DNA of 64,000 bases from Prevotella corporis DSM 18810 = JCM 8529 (GCF_000430525.1 NZ_AUME01000008.1:1-64000); one strand, 5' to 3'; positions 53,979-62,857 are shown, counted from the first letter of the stretch. Numbers and translations are program-made. Notes: generated by a model from the letters alone, not told the origin.

Positions 53979-54662
53979 ATGAAAAGAATCGCTATTTACT
54001 TGCTGATTGTCTTGCCGATGATGGCCGCTTGCTCAAAGCATAAGACCGTCACCGACGAACCATCGCCCATCGACACCATACCGATGCTGGTCACAAAGGT
54101 GCAGAAGTGCTCACGGCTCTACACCACCGAGTATCACGTCCATAAGATATTAACCCACAACGACAAGATGAAGGTGACGGGATCGATACTCCACAAGGAG
54201 TTCACCGTTAACATTCCAGCGGGCGACAGGCGAATAGCCATCCCCATTGACGCAGTTTTGAAGGCCTATGTTGACTTCGACGGCTTCAGCGAGAAGAACA
54301 TCCGCCGTAAGAATGGTCACCTGACAGTTATCCTTCCTGACCCAAAGATTGTTCTTACCGGAACAAAGGTCAACCACAAGGAAGTCAAACAATTCGTTGC
54401 GCTGACCCGACGCAACTTCACCGATGCCGAGCTGACCAGCTATGAGCAGCAAGGACGACAGCAAATCATTGCCTCGATACCGCAAATGGGCATCATCGAA
54501 CAGGCAAGGGTGAGCGCTGCCAGACAACTCGTGCCCCTTTTCAAGGCAATGGGCTACAAAGAAGAAAACATTACGATAAGTTTCAGAAAGAAATTCGACA
54601 TCGGCGACTTGCCGTCAATCCTCGACAACTCAACAGTAGAGAAGAATGGAAAAGATATTTGA
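53979..54662 (+). CDS. DUF4230 lipoprotein
   Basis: A 227-residue protein with a type II signal peptide (lipobox MAACS). The body (LVTKVQKCSRLYTTEYHVHKILTHND, IAIPIDAVLKAYVDFDGFSEKNIRRKNGHLTVILPDPKIVLTGTKV, then FTDAELTSYEQQGRQQI and a helical C-terminus) is DUF4230. Function unknown; it is probably anchored at the periplasmic side. Its last 17 bp overlap the next gene, a paralogue, so the two likely act together. Confidence 0.88.
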   Translation: MKRIAIYLLIVLPMMAACSKHKTVTDEPSPIDTIPMLVTKVQKCSRLYTTEYHVHKILTHNDKMKVTGSILHKEFTVNIPAGDRRIAIPIDAVLKAYVDFDGFSEKNIRRKNGHLTVILPDPKIVLTGTKVNHKEVKQFVALTRRNFTDAELTSYEQQGRQQIIASIPQMGIIEQARVSAARQLVPLFKAMGYKEENITISFRKKFDIGDLPSILDNSTVEKNGKDI

Positions 54663-55302
54663 CAGCCTCCTGCAGTTCATCAAGGGCATCAGCAAAGTAG
54701 TTTGGTTCAGTCTGCTGGGCATTGTCGCACTGCTCATAGCAGGAATGGGCACCTTCGGCTGGCTGAACAAGGACAACACGCTCGCCTTCACTGTCGATCA
54801 GCGCATCGACATCACACCGCAGCAGATTCAGAGCATAGAGGAAATCGGACAATGGGAGTTCCTCGCCATCAACGATGAGGAGATTGTGGACTCAATCAAA
54901 AAGCACTTTTTCATCGATGCCGAACTGGTACGCATCTACTACGGCACCTTACGGCTCGGAATCGACCTGAAAAAGGCAAAGCCTCATTGGCTACGCGTGG
55001 AAAATGACTCAGTGGTCGTGGCCACTCTCCCACCCATCGAACTGCTTGACAGCACCTTTATCGACGAGACACGGTCGCAATCGTTCTTCCAAGATGGCAC
55101 ATGGAAGCCCGAAGAGCGCCAAGGACTCTACCAAACCGCATACAAGAAAATGCTGAGCAGATGTATGACAAACGAAAACAAAGCTATTGCGGAGCAAAAC
55201 GCCCGCCAACAGTTCACGCAACTTCTCAAATCGATGGGATTCAGCAACATAAGGATTGAATTTGAGCAAGAGAACGGAAAGAAACAGACCAACTCTCACT
55301 AA
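54646..55302 (+). CDS. DUF4230 membrane-anchored protein (second copy)
   Basis: A 218-residue paralogue of the preceding protein, anchored by one N-terminal membrane helix (VVWFSLLGIVALLIAGMGTFGWL) instead of a lipid. The repeated pattern (DQRIDITPQQIQSIEEIGQWEFLAIND, VENDSVVVATLPPIELLDSTFIDETRSQSFFQDG, YKKMLSRCMTNENKAIAEQNARQQFTQLLKSMGFSNIRIEF) follows the same DUF4230 order. It starts inside the first gene (ATG at 54646). A lipid-anchored and a membrane-anchored copy in one operon suggest a complex. The MATE gene follows 16 bp later. Confidence 0.87.
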   Translation: MEKIFDSLLQFIKGISKVVWFSLLGIVALLIAGMGTFGWLNKDNTLAFTVDQRIDITPQQIQSIEEIGQWEFLAINDEEIVDSIKKHFFIDAELVRIYYGTLRLGIDLKKAKPHWLRVENDSVVVATLPPIELLDSTFIDETRSQSFFQDGTWKPEERQGLYQTAYKKMLSRCMTNENKAIAEQNARQQFTQLLKSMGFSNIRIEFEQENGKKQTNSH

Positions 55303-55318
55303 CGGAAAGAACAGAGAA

Positions 55319-56674
55319 ATGCAACTCCAACTAAAGCCATACCAGCCCCACTACAAAGCTCTCGCACAACTTGGCATACCTATTATAATAGGACAGATAG
55401 GCTCCATCGTGCTGGGATTTGCAGACACGCTCATGATTGGTCGCCACAGCACCGCCGAACTCGGAGCCGCCGCCTTCGTGAACAACATGTTTGTGCTGGT
55501 GCTTATATTCGCAATGGGATTCGCTTACGGACTAACGCCCATCGTCGGCTCACTGTACGGACGCGAGGAATGCGGAAAGATTGGCGCAATACTCAAGAAC
55601 TCACTCGTGGCAAACACGCTTCTGGCGATGGTACTTATGGGAATAATGACCGTTCTGTACCTGAATTTGGGCAATCTCGGACAACCCGAAGAGCTATTGC
55701 CACTGATGCGTCCCTACTTCATCGTCAATCTGATTTCAGTGCCTTTCGTAACGTGGTTCAATACCTTCAAACAGCTCTCTGACGGCACAACCGACACGAA
55801 GACTCCGATGTGGATTCTGCTGGGCGGCAACCTGCTAAACATCGTCGGAAACTATGTGCTCATCTACGGAAAGTTTGGCTTCCCAGAATTAGGCCTCTAC
55901 GGCGCCGGACTATCGACCATGTTCTCGCGCATCGTCATGGCCGTTGCGTTCTGCGTTGTGTTCTTCGGCACACGCCGATACCGGGTCTATCGACAGGGAT
56001 TCCACAGCGAGCCCATCAACAGTGCCGACATATCGCACCTTTGCAAGATAGGTTTCCCGTTGAGTCTGCAGATGGGAATGGAGGCGGCGGCTTTCAGTCT
56101 GAGTTCCATCATGGTGGGATGGATCGGCACTACCGCACTGGCGGCTCACCAAGTGATGCTCACTATCTCGCAATTCTTCTACATGGTGTACTACGGAATG
56201 GGATCGGCGGTGGCTGTGCGCGCCAGTTATTTCACTGGGCAACATGACTATACGGCTGTCAGAAGAACAGCCTCGGCGGGCTTTCATCTCATCCTTGCCA
56301 TCGCCGTGGCAGTGTCGGTGCCTGTCGTTATTTGGCGCAACAGTCTTGGATTCATCTTCACCGACAGTCCACAGGTGTGCACGCTGGTGGCGCAGGTCAT
56401 CATTCCTCTCATCATTTATCAGTTCGGCGACGGGATGCAATGCACTTATGGCAATGCACTCAGAGGTATCGCCTACGTCAAGCCACTCATGTACACCGCC
56501 TTCCTTGCTTATTTTGTCATCAGTCTTCCGCTGGGCTATCTCTTCGGCATAAAGATGGGACTGGGACTGCTCGGAATCTGGTTTGCATTTCCTTTCGGAC
56601 TCACGACCGCGGGTCTGCTCTACTATTATTATTTCCACAAAAGGCTCAAGGAGGTCTGGCCGGACAACCGCTGA
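55319..56674 (+). CDS. MATE-family efflux transporter
   Basis: A 451-residue protein with twelve membrane segments in two bundles (ALAQLGIPIIIGQIGSIVLGFADTLMIGRHS in the first; LCKIGFPLSLQMGMEAAAFSLSSIMVGWIGTTALAAHQV in the second), the normal MATE arrangement driven by sodium or protons. The frame extends 21 codons upstream, but that stretch is hydrophilic and overlaps the DUF4230 gene; ATG 55319 gives MQLQLKPYQPHYKALAQ. Substrate unknown. It continues the DUF4230 operon and is followed 27 bp later by the nitroreductase. Confidence 0.92.
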   Translation: MQLQLKPYQPHYKALAQLGIPIIIGQIGSIVLGFADTLMIGRHSTAELGAAAFVNNMFVLVLIFAMGFAYGLTPIVGSLYGREECGKIGAILKNSLVANTLLAMVLMGIMTVLYLNLGNLGQPEELLPLMRPYFIVNLISVPFVTWFNTFKQLSDGTTDTKTPMWILLGGNLLNIVGNYVLIYGKFGFPELGLYGAGLSTMFSRIVMAVAFCVVFFGTRRYRVYRQGFHSEPINSADISHLCKIGFPLSLQMGMEAAAFSLSSIMVGWIGTTALAAHQVMLTISQFFYMVYYGMGSAVAVRASYFTGQHDYTAVRRTASAGFHLILAIAVAVSVPVVIWRNSLGFIFTDSPQVCTLVAQVIIPLIIYQFGDGMQCTYGNALRGIAYVKPLMYTAFLAYFVISLPLGYLFGIKMGLGLLGIWFAFPFGLTTAGLLYYYYFHKRLKEVWPDNR

Positions 56675-56701
56675 CCGACATGGGACTGAAAATCGACTGT
56701 T

Positions 56702-57214
56702 ATGAAAAATTTTCTTGAATTGTGTGAGGCGAGATTCGCCGCACGAAAATTCACCGACGAACCTGTCAGCGACGACGACATCGAATTTCTGAAAACTGCC
56801 GTCCGACTTGCTCCGTCGGCAGCCAACTGCCAGCCTTGGCGGTTTCTCATCGTGAGGTCCGACGAGGGCAGAGCCAAACTACGGCAATGCTACTCACGAG
56901 CTTGGTTCAAGACTGCGCCCATGTATCTCGTGGCTTTCAAGAGCATCGCCGAGTGCTGGGTGCGCCACGACGACGGGAAACTCTATGCCGATTTCGACCT
57001 TGGCATAGCTGTGGAACATTTCTGCCTTGCCGCCGCCGAGCGTGGACTGGGCAGTTGCTGCGTGGCCCATTACGACACGAGAAAGTTGCGCGACCTCTTT
57101 CCTGAGGATGGACTGGAGGCCGTGGCCATAGTGCCGTTCGGACATGTCGCCGCCGACTGCGAGCGAACTCCTAAGGTGAGAAAGAGCATGGCCGATATCT
57201 TCAGGGAAGTGTAG
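56702..57214 (+). CDS. Nitroreductase-family FMN oxidoreductase
   Basis: A 170-residue short member of the family with the FMN-binding ARFAARKFTDEPV segment, LAPSAANCQPWRFLIVRSDEG (S-x-x-N-x-Q-PW pattern), VEHFCLAAAERGLGSCCVAHYD and VAIVPFGHVA. It is shorter than the classical NfsB type (about 217), like many small Bacteroidetes nitroreductases. It reduces unidentified quinones or nitro compounds with NAD(P)H. Likely co-transcribed with the MATE gene. Confidence 0.9.
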   Translation: MKNFLELCEARFAARKFTDEPVSDDDIEFLKTAVRLAPSAANCQPWRFLIVRSDEGRAKLRQCYSRAWFKTAPMYLVAFKSIAECWVRHDDGKLYADFDLGIAVEHFCLAAAERGLGSCCVAHYDTRKLRDLFPEDGLEAVAIVPFGHVAADCERTPKVRKSMADIFREV

Positions 57215-57271
57215 GCCGTGGCGGAAGAACGCGCTATCGGAGTCTGCCTGTTTGAGGCTAAATTAACCACA

Positions 57272-57290
57272 TTGCAAACGATGTTTGCAA
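57272..57290. terminator. Short perfect hairpin after the nitroreductase gene
   Basis: TTGCAAAC (57272-57279) pairs with GTTTGCAA (57283-57290) around GAT. No long T-run follows, so its terminator role is uncertain. Confidence 0.4.
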
Positions 57291-57326
57291 ACGACTGACA
57301 ATCAGAAAGATACATATCCACATTCA

Positions 57327-57414
57327 AAAGGTCAGCTTTTAGGATGCGAAAGATGAGGTATGAGCATGCCAAAGGTCAGCTTTCAATGTGTGAAAGCTGA
57401 CCTTCGACCACAGG
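57327..57414. repeat. 22-bp palindromic repeat array, locus H (4 units, mixed orientation)
   Basis: AAAG boxes at 57327 (GGTCAGC core), 57349 (GATGAGG), 57371 (GGTCAGC) and 57393 (GCTGACC, reversed), each exactly 22 bp apart. It starts about 110 bp after the nitroreductase stop. Confidence 0.9.
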
Positions 57415-57535
57415 ACTATACTTTTCCATCGCTTCAACGGGCTGTTTTTTCCAAATGTTGCCACAACCGCCACTTGTGTTTATGGCACTATTCCATCAAT
57501 CCCCAACGACCCTTTATTTGGAAAGATTACAGCGA

Positions 57536-57583
57536 TTAACCGTTTTGTAACGACCTGTAACACATTAGTAACAAACTCGTAAA
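57536..57583 (+). promoter_or_regulatory. Helically phased GTAAC direct repeats upstream of the TonB receptor; Pho-box-like
   Basis: TTAAC (57536), GTAAC (57547), GTAAC (57557), GTAAC (57568) and GTAAA (57579) stand 11, 10, 11 and 11 bp apart on one DNA face. Three of the middle copies are preceded by T or A (TGTAAC, TGTAAC, AGTAAC). The array ends about 45 bp before the -7 box at 57627. PhoB-type response regulators bind such 11-bp direct repeats as head-to-tail dimers; the assignment to PhoB is inference. Confidence 0.6.
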
Positions 57584-57626
57584 GACTTCTTCATGACTTA
57601 GCAATTTATCTGTAATAACTCATCAG

Positions 57627-57634
57627 TAATTTTG
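57627..57634 (+). promoter_or_regulatory. -7 box of the TonB receptor gene
   Basis: TAATTTTG, 37 bp before the ATG. The -33 position has only TTTA, so the promoter may depend on an activator bound to the GTAAC array. Confidence 0.55.
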
Positions 57635-57671
57635 CACCGTAAAATTATCATAGAAGTTATCAGTAAGAAGA

Positions 57672-60479
57672 ATGAAAAAGACTAAAAGGGGAATTGTGGC
57701 AGCACTGCTGCTCATGTTCATGGCAGTACAGACCTACGCTCAGGAGATAGTGGGCAACGTCTGTGAGGCCAAGACCAACGTGCCGGTCATCGGCGCAACC
57801 ATCGAGATTGAGGGAGACAAGCCAGTTGCAGTCTCCGACATCGACGGTAATTTCACCATCACAGATTTGAAGGAAGGACACTACAACCTTATAATAAGGT
57901 ATGTGGGGGTCAGGCCAAAGAAGATTGACGGAGTTCAGACGCAGGCTCCAGGAGCGGGAAAAGTAGTGAAAATAGCTCTGGAAACTGACGAACAGCAACT
58001 GCAAGAAGTGTCGGTCACGGGACTTGCACGGCGCAACACCGAACAGGCGATGATTCAGATTGCGAAAAACAGCTCCGTCATAGTGAGCAATATATCAGCA
58101 CAAGAAATAAGTAAGACACAGGACTCGAATGCAGGCGAGGTCATTCGCCGCATACCAGGTGTGAGTCTCATCGAAGACAAGTTTGTCATGGTGCGCGGTT
58201 TGTCACAACGCTACAATAATGTATGGATAAACGGCGGAGCGGTGCCAAGCTCTGAGGCCGACTCACGCGCCTTCTCGTTCGACATCATACCGAGTTCGCA
58301 AATCGACAACCTCACCATCGTCAAGACACCGTCGCCCGAATATCCGGCAGACTACAGCGGCGGTTTCATCATCGTCAACACAAAGGAAATACCTTCAGAG
58401 AACTCAGCGAGCGTTATGTTAGGAGGCAACTGGAATACGCAATCGGCCTTTCAGGATTTCACCTATTATAAAGGTTCGGGTACTGACTTCCTCGGCTTCG
58501 ACGGTGGCAAACGATCACTCAACGGAGGAATGCGCGGACAACTGAACCTGCTCTCCAACAGAGGAACAGACCTGCTGAACAACGGATTCAACAACGACTG
58601 GCTCACCAAAAGCTACAAGCCCTTCGGCGATTTCAAGATGGCTGTCAACTGGAATCACCGCTGGAAGATTGGCGAACATCAACTCGGCATGATTTCAATG
58701 GTCAACTACAGCAACGAGGTGAGGACATACGAGGACATGGAAAACAACCTCTTCGGCATCTATGACGCACAGAACGACAAGGAAAACTACCTCCGCAACT
58801 CGACGGACGACCAGTACAACCACAACGTTCGCCTCGGAGCGATGCTCAACATGACACTCCTCACAGCCAACGGACTCAACAAATTCCAGTTCAAAAACAT
58901 CTTCAACCAGCTCGGAAACAGCCGATACACATGGCGAGAGGGCGTGAGCGCACAGTCGAACACAGAGCATTCGGCAGAATACTACTACCGAAGCCGCTCC
59001 ACTTACAACGGACAATTCACTGGAAAACACACCCTCAAGAACGATGAACTCGACTGGAACGTCGGCTATGCCTATGCCAACCGACTGATTCCCGACCGCC
59101 GCCGCTACCTCATCGACGACGCAATAGAGACCGGAAAGCTCGCACTCACCACAGGAAACGACATCTCACGCGAGTGGACACGGCTCGACGAACACATCAT
59201 ATCTGCCGGAATCAACGACAAACACGCATTCCAATTCGGCAGTTTCGAGCCAAAGCTGCAAATGGGAGCATACACAGAATACCGCACACGCAAATACAAC
59301 ACGCGCGAGTTCATCTACAACTGGAACGCATCCAGCAATGCAATGCCCGAAGGTTTCCGATACATGAGCATACCAGAGCTTTTGAGCAACACGGCGAACT
59401 TCGGGTTGGACAAACTATACCTGCTCGAACAGATGAACATGCGTAATGACTATATCGGACACAACACATTGGGCGCAGGTTACTTGGTTGTTTCTCTCCC
59501 CTTTAGCAAGCTGGGAATCTACGCTGGTGTCCGATTTGAACACAACAACATGGAACTTGTGTCGAACACAAAGGACACAGAGGAGAGCCATGTCAGCACA
59601 TATTACAAGAACAACGACTTCTTTCCGTCGCTCAACGCAAACTATCGCTTCGACGACAAAAACCAAATGAGAGCCTCTTACGGACGAAGCATCAACCGAC
59701 CGGAGTTCCGCGAAGTGTCATCATCAGTCTATTACGACTTCGACCTTGCGTCAAACGTACAGGGAAACCCACTGCTCAAAAGCTGCTACATCGACAATAT
59801 CGACCTCCGCTACGAGTATTACCCAAGCAAGAGCGAGCTCATCTCCGTGGCAGCGTTCTACAAACATTTCGACTCGCCCATCGAATGGACCTACACCGTT
59901 GCGGGAGGAACCGACCTTATCTACTCTTACAAAAACGCCAAGTCAGCCAACAGCTACGGTATCGAACTGGACATCAAGAAAAGCCTCGACTTCATCGGGC
60001 TGCCCGGCTTCAGTTGGTCGTTCAACGGAGCACTCATCAAGTCGAAAGTAAACTTTGAAAAAGGAGCAAAAGAAGAAAACCGACCCATGCAAGGTCAATC
60101 ACCGTACCTCATCAACACAGGTCTCTTCTACACGAACGAGAAGCACCAGCTCAACATCTCCCTGCTCTACAACCGAATCGGAAAGCGAATCATTGGTGTC
60201 GGACGAAGCGAGGGAACGACATCGGGCAACGACGTCAACTCAAGAGTACCCGACAGCTACGAGATGCCTCGCGATGTCATCGACCTCACGGCATCAAAGA
60301 AGGTGGGAAAGCACTGGGAATTCAAGGTGAACGTGCGCGATCTGCTCGCCCAAAAGGTATATTACAAGCAATTTGCCGACGTCACTTATGCCAACGGAAG
60401 CAAGCGCAAGGTCGAGGAAATCACCCGTATGTACCGCCCAGGACAGAACATCGGCATCTCAGCGACCTACAAATTCTAA
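57672..60479 (+). CDS. TonB-dependent receptor with N-terminal carboxypeptidase-regulatory-like domain
   Basis: A 935-residue outer-membrane transporter. Signal peptide to about Ala23, CarboxypepD_reg-like Ig domain (25-105: VGNVCEAKTNVPVIGATIEIEGDK, then DIDGNFTITDLKEGHYNL), plug domain (about 110-240: ITGLAR-like VTGLARRNTEQAMIQIAKNSS, GEVIRRIPGVSLIEDKFVMVRGLSQRYNNVWINGG, YPADYSGGFIIVNTKE) and a 22-strand barrel ending in NIGISATYKF with a final aromatic residue for Bam insertion. No SusD-type gene follows; the partner is the beta-helix lipoprotein. The phased repeats upstream suggest regulated uptake, possibly of a phosphorus source (inference). Confidence 0.92.
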   Translation: MKKTKRGIVAALLLMFMAVQTYAQEIVGNVCEAKTNVPVIGATIEIEGDKPVAVSDIDGNFTITDLKEGHYNLIIRYVGVRPKKIDGVQTQAPGAGKVVKIALETDEQQLQEVSVTGLARRNTEQAMIQIAKNSSVIVSNISAQEISKTQDSNAGEVIRRIPGVSLIEDKFVMVRGLSQRYNNVWINGGAVPSSEADSRAFSFDIIPSSQIDNLTIVKTPSPEYPADYSGGFIIVNTKEIPSENSASVMLGGNWNTQSAFQDFTYYKGSGTDFLGFDGGKRSLNGGMRGQLNLLSNRGTDLLNNGFNNDWLTKSYKPFGDFKMAVNWNHRWKIGEHQLGMISMVNYSNEVRTYEDMENNLFGIYDAQNDKENYLRNSTDDQYNHNVRLGAMLNMTLLTANGLNKFQFKNIFNQLGNSRYTWREGVSAQSNTEHSAEYYYRSRSTYNGQFTGKHTLKNDELDWNVGYAYANRLIPDRRRYLIDDAIETGKLALTTGNDISREWTRLDEHIISAGINDKHAFQFGSFEPKLQMGAYTEYRTRKYNTREFIYNWNASSNAMPEGFRYMSIPELLSNTANFGLDKLYLLEQMNMRNDYIGHNTLGAGYLVVSLPFSKLGIYAGVRFEHNNMELVSNTKDTEESHVSTYYKNNDFFPSLNANYRFDDKNQMRASYGRSINRPEFREVSSSVYYDFDLASNVQGNPLLKSCYIDNIDLRYEYYPSKSELISVAAFYKHFDSPIEWTYTVAGGTDLIYSYKNAKSANSYGIELDIKKSLDFIGLPGFSWSFNGALIKSKVNFEKGAKEENRPMQGQSPYLINTGLFYTNEKHQLNISLLYNRIGKRIIGVGRSEGTTSGNDVNSRVPDSYEMPRDVIDLTASKKVGKHWEFKVNVRDLLAQKVYYKQFADVTYANGSKRKVEEITRMYRPGQNIGISATYKF

Positions 60480-60595
60480 GCATTCACTACGAAACAATCG
60501 AGAAAACAATAATAAACCATATTAACAATCGCCCACTGAAAACCATCGATAAAATAGGAAAAGTGATGGAAGCGGGCATTAAAACTTAACCAATT

Positions 60596-62122
60596 ATGAA
60601 CAAGATTTTAAAGTATTTCGGTTATGCGAGCATGCTGACACTAACCATCGGCTTCGCATCATGCAGCAGTGATGACAACACAGTGACGCCAACGCCAACA
60701 CCTAACCCACAAACAGAAGCCTATGTCTGGGGAACGGAGGGCGCTATCAAAACTTGCAACCACTTACTCTTCACGTCTGGCAAGGAGGATGCCAACGGAA
60801 CAGAAATCGGAAACGGCGATCAGGAGTTCATCTTCAAAGGAAAGCAGACACTGAAGAAAGGCACATACACATTGAAAGGATGGATTTACATCGCCGAAGG
60901 CTCTGAACTCACCATCGAGCCCGGAACAATCATCAAGGGAGACAAGGCCACAAAGGCGGCCATCATTGCCGAACGAGGCGGAAAACTCATTGCAAAGGGA
61001 GCCGAGAGCTCACCTATCGTGTTCACATCGGCACAACCCAAGGGCCAACGCAAACCAGGCGACTGGGGAGGAATCATCCTTTGCGGAAAGGCGCAGAACA
61101 ACCAGACAGAACAGCAGATTGAAGGCGGACCGCGCACTAAGCACGGAGGGTCCGACAACGCCGACAACTCTGGTATTCTGAGCTACGTTCGCATCGAATT
61201 TGCTGGCTATCCATTCCAGAAAGATAAGGAAATCAACGGTCTTACACTCGGTTCGGTGGGCAGTGGCACAACTCTCGACCACATTCAGGTATCTTACTCC
61301 AACGACGACTCATACGAGTGGTTCGGCGGCACAGTAAACGCGAAGTATCTCATCGCCTACCACGGCTGGGACGACGACTTCGACACTGACAACGGTTACT
61401 CTGGAAACGTGCAATTCGGACTGGTGGTTCGCGACTCACGCATCGCCGACACCTCACAGAGCAACAGTTTCGAGAGTGACAACAATGCATCGGGCTCTGA
61501 CGTGAATCCATTCACAAGCGCAACATTCTCAAACATCACATTCGTAGGTCCAAAAATGGATGGTTCTTTTAAAAACAACACCGACTATATCAATGGCGGA
61601 AACATGAACCCCAACAACGGATCGGCACTCGGTAAGTTCCAAGCTGCCATGCACATACGCAGAAACTCAAGACTCAACTGTGTCAACTCGCTCGCCATTG
61701 GCTATCCTATCGGATTGATTCTCGACAACGAAAAGGGCGACACACAGGGCGCTGCAGCGGCAGGAAAAATCAAATTGCAGAACATTTGGTTTGCTGGCAT
61801 GGACATTATCGGCTCTGATTACAACAAGGTTTACAAGGATGAGCTCTACGATTACGCTACAAAGAAAACTGACGCTTCAAAGAAGTCGTTCTCAAGCACA
61901 TTCTTCAACGCACAGAACGGTAACAAGTCGTTCGATACATGGGGCAAACTCGTTGACAGCAACGGATATATGCCACTCCCAACCAGTCCTTTGCTCACTG
62001 CAGCGGCATGGAATAACGCTGGCAACTGGTTCTCTCAAGTATCATACATCGGTGCTTTCGGCGCCAACGACACATGGACCAACGGCTGGACGGAGTTCGA
62101 TCCACAGAATGCTGACTATTAA
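60596..62122 (+). CDS. Surface-type lipoprotein with right-handed beta-helix features
   Basis: A 508-residue lipoprotein: lipobox FASC (Cys23) followed by SSDDN, an acidic stretch of the kind that sends Bacteroidetes lipoproteins to the cell surface, then a Thr-Pro linker. The body starts with TLKKGTYTLKGWIYIAEGSELTIEPGTIIKGDKATKAAIIAERGGKLIAKGAESSPIVFTS and continues in short rungs, a parallel beta-helix pattern, with Asn/Asp/Gly-rich turns. I recall this family next to SusD-less TonB receptors, sometimes mislabelled as a multidrug transporter. It begins 116 bp after the receptor gene. Probable role: surface ligand capture or hydrolysis; the ligand is unknown. Confidence 0.82.
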   Translation: MNKILKYFGYASMLTLTIGFASCSSDDNTVTPTPTPNPQTEAYVWGTEGAIKTCNHLLFTSGKEDANGTEIGNGDQEFIFKGKQTLKKGTYTLKGWIYIAEGSELTIEPGTIIKGDKATKAAIIAERGGKLIAKGAESSPIVFTSAQPKGQRKPGDWGGIILCGKAQNNQTEQQIEGGPRTKHGGSDNADNSGILSYVRIEFAGYPFQKDKEINGLTLGSVGSGTTLDHIQVSYSNDDSYEWFGGTVNAKYLIAYHGWDDDFDTDNGYSGNVQFGLVVRDSRIADTSQSNSFESDNNASGSDVNPFTSATFSNITFVGPKMDGSFKNNTDYINGGNMNPNNGSALGKFQAAMHIRRNSRLNCVNSLAIGYPIGLILDNEKGDTQGAAAAGKIKLQNIWFAGMDIIGSDYNKVYKDELYDYATKKTDASKKSFSSTFFNAQNGNKSFDTWGKLVDSNGYMPLPTSPLLTAAAWNNAGNWFSQVSYIGAFGANDTWTNGWTEFDPQNADY

Positions 62123-62494
62123 TTTCCATACGGGAACCATGGTCTGAAACAGCCATTTCCCACAACTTGTGAGGGCCTTGATTCGTAATGCTTCAAGGTC
62201 TTCATTCGTTTTCAACCTCAACTGGTCATTAGAGCCTGAACAGCTTGTCTGCCATTCGTTAACACTCGTAGCAGCATGTGGCGAAAGAGTACGAATGGAA
62301 AGATGACAAGACCTTTGCCACACCGCTCAGACACTCAGCGTTCCGACAGTTTCCCATCTGAAAACGATAGTCCGAAGGTGGCGAAAAAGAAGTTGAAAAG
62401 AATCGAAATTAATCCTTAAAAGTATCATTTTCGTTGTTTTAATATTTGTTTTATAACAATAAATAACAATAAATGAAGAAAAAACACTAAAATA

Positions 62495-62526
62495 TTTGAT
62501 GGTTTAAAATAAATTATGTACCTTTG
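62495..62526 (+). promoter_or_regulatory. Strong consensus promoter of the 26-codon gene
   Basis: TTTG (62495-62498), 20 bp, TACCTTTG (62519-62526). Both boxes and spacing match the Bacteroidetes consensus. A GGGTG/CACCC stem-loop (62561-62575) lies in the leader just before the small ORF. Confidence 0.75.
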
Positions 62527-62589
62527 CAAACGTAATAATAGAAAGTTCAACAATAAGCATGGGTGAAAGGCACCCTTGAGAATAGAAAC

Positions 62590-62670
62590 ATGATAACATC
62601 AATAGTATTGGCCATTGTGGCATTTTTAGCAACAATTTGCATCACGGCATTCAATGTCAATAGAAAATAA
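62590..62670 (+). CDS. 26-residue single-helix membrane peptide
   Basis: The ORF encodes a peptide made of one hydrophobic helix (ITSIVLAIVAFLATICITAF) and a short basic end (NVNRK). It starts about 57 nt after the predicted transcription start of a consensus promoter, just behind a small stem-loop. Composition (positive-inside tail, uninterrupted hydrophobic run) is that of small regulatory membrane proteins or type I toxin-like peptides. No family is known to me. The structured RNA downstream may belong to the same transcript. Confidence 0.5.
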   Translation: MITSIVLAIVAFLATICITAFNVNRK

Positions 62671-62680
62671 AACACAGACA

Positions 62681-62857
62681 GTTCAACCCAAATCAGGCAT
62701 CAGTGCCTGAACTTCTGGGTGAACTTAACGACAGACAGTTTGGCAATAAAGGTAAAAGATAAAGGTAAAAGATATAGGATAATAAATAGTCTGCTGAACA
62801 AGCGAAATTTGCAGCAGAGAATTGGTAAGCTCCCGGACCCACGATGGTGGGTTCGGG
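62681..62857 (+). ncRNA. Structured 3' region or small RNA with intrinsic terminator
   Basis: In order: a nested hairpin (GTTCA...TGAAC outer arms at 62681-62724 with AGGCA/TGCCT at 62695-62708 inside), two copies of AAAGGTAAAAGAT, a hairpin TCTGCTG/CAGCAGA (62790-62818), and the terminator CCCGGACCCAC/GTGGGTTCGGG followed by a T-run. Nothing here codes for protein. It may be the 3' untranslated region of the small ORF or a separate small RNA of about 180 nt. Confidence 0.45.

Noticed and set aside
9445..57414. CRISPR arrays as an explanation for the 22-bp repeats
   Set aside because: Units abut with no unique spacers, are palindromic, flip orientation and number only 3-5; no cas genes are present.
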